Shown here piece after piece: positions 8,101 to 10,298 of a DNA stretch of 10,298 bases. A model generated the notes under the pieces. It was not told the DNA's origin and did no database searches. It saw only the letters and a list, made by a program, of their open reading frames with translations. Numbering within the stretch: position 1 is the stretch's first letter; every line of letters begins with the position of its first letter. Origin of the DNA: a bacterium (GTDB lineage: Bacteria > Hydrothermota > UBA3072 > B12-G15); the NCBI GenBank assembly GCA_003646055.1, contig QNDZ01000048.1, positions 1 through 10,298 of the forward strand, read 5' to 3'. The translations under genes were made by a program, and so were the position numbers.

Positions 8101-9180
8101 GTTCACAGTATCTGCAAGTGGATTATAAAGTTTTATCAAATCCCTGAATTTATATGGGATACTATCCACAATAATTTCACAGTTCCTCTGTCCCCAGCCA
8201 TCTGTCCGGGAGTAAACAGATGCTCCCATAAACACCAGGTTATTCCCAAAAGGATATTCCTTTTCATAAACCTTTACCCTATCTATATAATCCTCAAATT
8301 CCTGTTCATCCTCAAATGGAAGTCTACCAATAGCAATGTCAGGATAGCCGTCAACACTATCTTCAGGTTCTCCAAAATTCCCATCCCCATCCCGGTTCCA
8401 GTCTCCATCAAGGTCTGCGTAATAAAGGTCGGTTATTATCTCACCCCTGTAATAAGGTGAACCACAATAGGCAATCCTCACAGGAACAATATGCTCATTC
8501 CCTCCAAGGAGTGCATACCTAACGCCCATGTATGCATAGGCATATTTAAGGAAGTTTCTTATCCTTTCAGGGTTATCAACCCCATTGAAGTTGCTGTATA
8601 TCCAGTCAAGGGTTACAATCCTCGTGTGAATTCCCATGGAATTCTTGAATGTTTTGAGTTTATCCAGCACAGGGACAAACCTCCTATCAGTAATAATAAC
8701 CATATCACATTTTCCTGGCGTGTTGATCTCATTCTTATCCCCGGGAAGAATTGTTCTGTTTATATTCAATGGTGTTTCAACAACCCTGAACTCCTTGACC
8801 TTCACAACCATTTTTTTCACTGGATTATACTGAACAGGAAAGAGAACCAGGTTAACCACATACCCATCTCCCCTGAAACCCCTTGATAGAATTTTGTAGT
8901 ACATTCCAGGGAAAAACCTGTCCTCATAATAAACAGATGATTTCTTTACCTCTTTTATTACTTTATCAAGTTTAACATTCCCAACCGCAGGCGGTATCTC
9001 ACCAACATTGTACAGTGTTTCAGAAACAACAGGTATGACATCTATCTTCACAGGACCTGAAAAGTTAAGTTCCCTGTATATAGAAGACACAGAGGGCTCA
9101 CCAGTAGCAAGAAGAGAACCATCCCCGACCAGACCAATATTGTCAACCTGAATTAACATTGAAACCAGAATTAAAACCAT
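5188..9180 (-). CDS. Secreted gingipain-like C25 protease with FG-GAP repeats and type IX-like sorting tail
   Basis: A 1330-residue extracellular cysteine protease. Residues 1-20 are hydrophobic (short signal segment). About 30-150 resembles the C25 propeptide. The catalytic domain is about 158-507, with an acidic calcium-type loop beginning DLDGDWNRDGDG (256-267), the HFDHG motif (387-391, catalytic H390) and LSVSCYSNAW (422-431, catalytic C426), closing with LLGDPSLRVW. Beta-sandwich linker regions follow (about 510-870). Then come about seven FG-GAP/VCBS repeats whose D-x-D/N-G-D-G cores start near 897, 944, 1030 (degenerate), 1075, 1122, 1170 and 1217, probably a beta-propeller. The tail (about 1279-1330) has VVVYDVSGRKVYSG, GLPSGVFFV and KKILVIR, as in type IX sorting domains. 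ATG 9180 is chosen because GGAGGTG lies 3 bases before it; TTG 9210 would add ten residues including a basic stretch. Cleavage specificity is unknown. Confidence 0.88.
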   Translation of the reverse strand: MVLILVSMLIQVDNIGLVGDGSLLATGEPSVSSIYRELNFSGPVKIDVIPVVSETLYNVGEIPPAVGNVKLDKVIKEVKKSSVYYEDRFFPGMYYKILSRGFRGDGYVVNLVLFPVQYNPVKKMVVKVKEFRVVETPLNINRTILPGDKNEINTPGKCDMVIITDRRFVPVLDKLKTFKNSMGIHTRIVTLDWIYSNFNGVDNPERIRNFLKYAYAYMGVRYALLGGNEHIVPVRIAYCGSPYYRGEIITDLYYADLDGDWNRDGDGNFGEPEDSVDGYPDIAIGRLPFEDEQEFEDYIDRVKVYEKEYPFGNNLVFMGASVYSRTDGWGQRNCEIIVDSIPYKFRDLIKLYNPLADTVNHAWKGDEILNRYNAIAQLSSGINIIAHFDHGDVWYTGTGIILGGSKVYSSDFQNMGINGVMLSVSCYSNAWDKESFGEGFLKFSGLGYLGNIKSGWTSQAIMERAFFEGIFKDSLYRLGDLWMKSLVGDIYFRYAFQLLGDPSLRVWWKRPDSLSFYSLPVNLKQGANSVGFVAEGEEKPASGEGFIYQPSSGVFYSTQIVNGEGKIVATIPDTGMVIVGIISPEYYPVIDTVEVERAGTIVYIGASADEKRFHITMKSIEREPVHIRECGIVGKSGIIKVDSFPAEILPGEVFSVSGYVPADAENISGNLSLKLTEVVDSLVFPVFIPVKLPDITLHSIRIGEKGIVERIGIYNSGDTTSGSITYGFLWWKDGKKHALFRTHAPLLPGKGFVDDNPFMLPAEYDSIFFVLNREILPFSPEEPVDSVTDFEAVPGDSTCTIRFNTLVSNRYNLYIDGEIANHTPISEKIWEFTNIGYRPHVVVIRPVSPSFVEGLPVYIDTIYPNPPESRGWPVFAEYPDYIQQQETYNLPSPVAGDINGDGRKEVIVQMPSGRLYAYSVDGNLIPGYPIKAGTITRSSPSVFDIDGDGIDEVVLNGGLNDTADIRILNNGFLSLGTGRIGGMLYPVILLDGSIVYYTNDGFLHRVNHGGSEISGWPVYLPGVVCVGSGNLFADGNREIVVGTSVGNKVYILSEDGVRIDSMVLSSRPMGIACGDFDGDQIDEIAVIELNGNLHVFRGSGEELSGFPFTQSHQIYADIGAGDVDGDGLPEVAFITKYGFLYVVDNDGTVLLMKKVPRVNYIRYVSPIIADLDGDGRNDVLVHSTDGKLYAFRMDGKDVPGFPIDFGSVSGSDPYVDDVDGDGNIELIVRDDAGYIHMFKLQGYRVEWQTSGGNLARCRWYEFESELNRDKSSYVKENILSFSPEIFRNRNVVVYDVSGRKVYSGKGVKGLPSGVFFVKSERVMKKILVIR

Positions 9181-9183
9181 ACC

Positions 9184-9190
9184 CACCTCC
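9184..9190 (-). promoter_or_regulatory. Strong Shine-Dalgarno sequence of the C25 protease gene
   Basis: On the minus strand GGAGGTG lies 3 bases before ATG 9180 (5 bases counted from GGAGG), close to a perfect anti-Shine-Dalgarno match. It decides the start against the upstream in-frame TTG at 9210, which has no comparable site. Confidence 0.8.
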
Positions 9191-9295
9191 TTTTTCTGGT
9201 GGATGTGCAAAAAGTATTCCAGAAACTAATTTATTAAAAATCAGAATGTTATAAAAAGGACACAAGTATAAGGGATGATATTTTGTCTAATTTTA

Positions 9296-9325
9296 TTGAC
9301 ATAAAATATGTCTTATTTTTATATA
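9296..9325 (+). promoter_or_regulatory. Promoter-like sequence pointing toward the 3' end of purE
   Basis: TTGACA (9296-9301) is followed after 17 or 18 bases by TTATAT (9319-9324) or TATATA (9320-9325). It resembles a housekeeping sigma promoter but points right, where no plus-strand gene follows. If real it would give a transcript antisense to purE. High A+T content makes chance matches likely. Confidence 0.3.
9298..9312. promoter_or_regulatory. Palindrome GACATA-AAA-TATGTC, candidate operator
   Basis: A perfect 6-base inverted repeat with a 3-base centre, overlapping the TTGACA box at 9296-9301. Its size and symmetry suit a dimeric repressor, and it lies about 120 bases upstream of the protease start. 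The regulator is unknown and the assignment is inference. Confidence 0.35.
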
Positions 9326-9438
9326 AGAAAAATGTCTTTGTTTGGAAATAAAGGGTGCTTGTAGATTAAGTTAAATTTTTTTAACAGTTTTGGGTTTCTT
9401 TACATGAATATGGAAAATTGCTGCTACAGAAATCGGGG

Positions 9439-9849
9439 TTATGTTTTGTTCTTGAGCAGGTTAAGGATTCTTATCGCTGCGTGTGCGGCGTTTTTCACAC
9501 CATCTATTCCAACGCTGAGCACAGGAACGCCTGATGGCATCTGGACAATTGAGAGAAGGGAATCCATTCCATTGAGTGTTGATGCGGATAGAGGAACACC
9601 TATAACAGGAAGGTCTGTCATGGATGCAATGAATCCAGGGAGGGCTGCTGCATAACCTGCTGCAGCAATTATTACCTTGTATCCCTTCTGTTTTGCAGTC
9701 CTTGCCAGTTCTGAGGTCTTCTCAGGGTCTCTGTGTGCGGAGGAAACAACCAGGTCATAAGAAACACCTTCCTTTGTCAATATTTTCTCACACTCAATCA
9801 TCTTCGGCATATCTGACTTACTTCCTATGACCACAAGAATATCTGCCAT
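9439..9849 (-). CDS. purE: N5-carboxyaminoimidazole ribonucleotide mutase (PurE)
   Basis: A 136-residue cytoplasmic enzyme of de novo purine synthesis that converts N5-CAIR to CAIR, normally after PurK. The family motifs are clear: GSKSDMP (9-15) for phosphate binding, SSAHRDP (36-42) with the catalytic H39, and DSLLSIVQMPSGVPV (96-110). The segment usually reading GGAAHLPG in class I enzymes is GYAAALPG (65-72), so the second conserved histidine is alanine (A69). This variant probably occurs in other PurE lineages and need not mean loss of activity. The length lacks the C-terminal extension of E. coli PurE. The ATG at 9849 lies within the end of the upstream small gene (25-base overlap), with a strong GGGGGG Shine-Dalgarno run just before it. 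purK is not in the window. Confidence 0.93.
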   Translation of the reverse strand: MADILVVIGSKSDMPKMIECEKILTKEGVSYDLVVSSAHRDPEKTSELARTAKQKGYKVIIAAAGYAAALPGFIASMTDLPVIGVPLSASTLNGMDSLLSIVQMPSGVPVLSVGIDGVKNAAHAAIRILNLLKNKT

Positions 9850-10046
9850 ACACCCCCCTTTGATATAAGTTTAAAGATTCTCTCCTCTGTATCCTCAAAA
9901 ACAAAAAACATTCCCATTTCACCTGTTTTATCCACTGTTCTTCCCTGTTCAATCACCCTCTTAACAAAAATCTCCCCTTCTTCTGTAGATATCCTGCGGG
10001 GAGATTCATCCGCCTTCATGCCAGAGTAAAATTCAATCCTCTTCAC
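9825..10046 (-). CDS. Small uncharacterised protein between gyrA and purE
   Basis: A 73-residue protein of unknown function. It is mixed alpha/beta by composition, charged, with no membrane segment or signal, so probably cytoplasmic. GTG 10046 is preferred because it yields the N-terminus VKRIEFYSGMKADESPRR, which resembles, from memory, small conserved bacterial proteins starting with a YSGYK-x-E-x-P-R pattern; this could not be checked. ATG 10019 is the alternative start (64 residues). It overlaps the gyrA stop by 14 bases and the purE start by 25 bases, so it is very likely translated as part of one mRNA with them. Neither start has a strong ribosome binding site, which suggests translational coupling. 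The segment MGMFFVFEDTEERIFKLIS near the C-terminus looks like a beta-rich core. Function should not be guessed from gyrA or purE alone. Confidence 0.65.
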   Translation of the reverse strand: MKRIEFYSGMKADESPRRISTEEGEIFVKRVIEQGRTVDKTGEMGMFFVFEDTEERIFKLISKGGVWQIFLWS

Positions 10047-10298
10047 CTGCTGGTATTCTTGCCACATCAGCAACCCTATCCCCTTCAAGCAGGTTTATCA
10101 TCTTCACACCACTGGCACTCCTGTGTGCAATCCTGGTCTCCTTCACCTTCATCCTCAGAATCTTTCCACCTGTGGTGATTATAATCAACTGGTCATCATC
10201 CTTTGAGGATATTGCATCAACAACCCTGCCTGTCTTCTCGGATAGTTTTATACCAATAACACCCATTCCACCCCTTCCAATCTTCCTGAATTCATCAA
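10033..10298 (-). CDS. gyrA: DNA gyrase subunit A, C-terminal end (partial)
   Basis: The last 88 residues of a GyrA-type protein; the reading frame is open to the right edge and continues beyond it. The sequence begins DEFRKIGRGGMGVIGIKL and contains a repeating blade pattern, with one blade covering ISSKDDDQLIIITTGGKILRM and the next ending HRSASGVKMINLLEGDRV. This matches the C-terminal beta-pinwheel domain of GyrA, which wraps DNA so that gyrase can introduce negative supercoils. The protein ends ADVARIPAGEED, the usual acidic terminus, so the 3' end is intact. ParC cannot be fully excluded because only the last blades are seen, but the regular GyrA-like blade motifs favour gyrase. It overlaps the next gene by 14 bases and is probably the upstream member of the same transcript. 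Confidence 0.88.
   Translation of the reverse strand, partial: DEFRKIGRGGMGVIGIKLSEKTGRVVDAISSKDDDQLIIITTGGKILRMKVKETRIAHRSASGVKMINLLEGDRVADVARIPAGEED

Larger units (their letters stand above)
9181..9438. other. AT-rich intergenic region between purE and the C25 protease gene
   Basis: This gap lies after the purE stop and before the protease start, both on the minus strand, and has no convincing gene in either direction. It presumably holds the protease promoter, but I could not fix a good minus-strand -35/-10 pair. It contains a plus-strand promoter-like sequence, a palindrome, three TGTCT copies about 24-25 bases apart, and a weak A/T hairpin (GTTAAA 9370-9375 with TTTAAC 9380-9385). No strong GC-rich terminator follows purE. 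Confidence 0.6.

Noticed and set aside
8098..8886. Plus-strand open frames of about 120-130 codons opposite the protease gene
   Set aside because: They lie antisense to a clearly coding frame with recognisable domains and show no protein-like motifs; likewise the plus-strand frames opposite the hydroxylase subunits.
9181..9210. TTG 9210 as start of the C25 protease
   Set aside because: It would supply a basic signal-peptide n-region, but has no good ribosome binding site, whereas ATG 9180 has GGAGGTG at proper spacing. Kept only as an alternative.
9370..9385. Hairpin GTTAAA/TTTAAC as a purE terminator
   Set aside because: A six-pair, nearly all A/T stem with a four-base loop is too weak to call a terminator.
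9825..10298. Frameshifted or broken gyrA, with the small gene as its continuation
   Set aside because: GyrA ends in its usual acidic tail (GEED) before the stop, and the small gene's sequence shows no further pinwheel blade.

Overview
The window looks like part of a bacterial genome, probably from one of the uncultured candidate phyla related to the FCB group (WOR-3/Hydrothermae-like lineages would fit). This is inferred from a gingipain-like (C25) protease that carries FG-GAP repeats and a type IX-like C-terminal sorting tail, a DNA gyrase A subunit, clear Shine-Dalgarno sequences, and tightly overlapping genes. No ribosomal RNA or other decisive marker is present, so the phylum is not assigned.

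Layout. From 1 to 3011 on the minus strand lies a three-subunit molybdenum hydroxylase operon, transcribed in the order molybdopterin subunit, [2Fe-2S] subunit, FAD subunit; the FAD gene runs off the left edge. The genes overlap by 11 and 7 bases. The active-site residues fit a purine (xanthine dehydrogenase-like) hydroxylase better than a CO dehydrogenase or aldehyde oxidase. A divergent intergenic region (3012-3225) holds a nested inverted-repeat element resembling a small non-autonomous transposon, a tandem repeat with G7 and G8 tracts, and a promoter-like TTGACA box very close to the next start codon. From 3226 to 5195 on the plus strand are two coupled genes (ATGA overlap): a WecA/MraY-family polyprenyl-phosphate sugar-1-phosphate transferase and an sn-glycerol-1-phosphate dehydrogenase (G1PDH), the enzyme that sets the stereochemistry of archaeal lipids.

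Tail to tail with G1PDH, and overlapping it by 8 bases, is a minus-strand gene of about 4 kb for a secreted C25 protease. Its domains in order are: short signal segment, propeptide, catalytic domain, beta-sandwich linkers, about seven FG-GAP/VCBS repeats and a sorting tail. Upstream of it is an AT-rich 258-base gap (9181-9438) with a palindrome and an outward promoter-like sequence. The right end (9439-10298, minus strand) holds the 3' end of gyrA, a 73-residue uncharacterised gene and purE, all overlapping and probably one transcript.

Functionally the window mixes purine-related metabolism (putative purine hydroxylase, purE), envelope and lipid metabolism (WecA-like transferase plus G1PDH), protein export and degradation (C25 protease) and DNA topology (gyrA). 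The most notable element is the two-gene WecA-like/G1PDH unit, which raises the possibility of glycerol-1-phosphate-based lipids in a bacterium.
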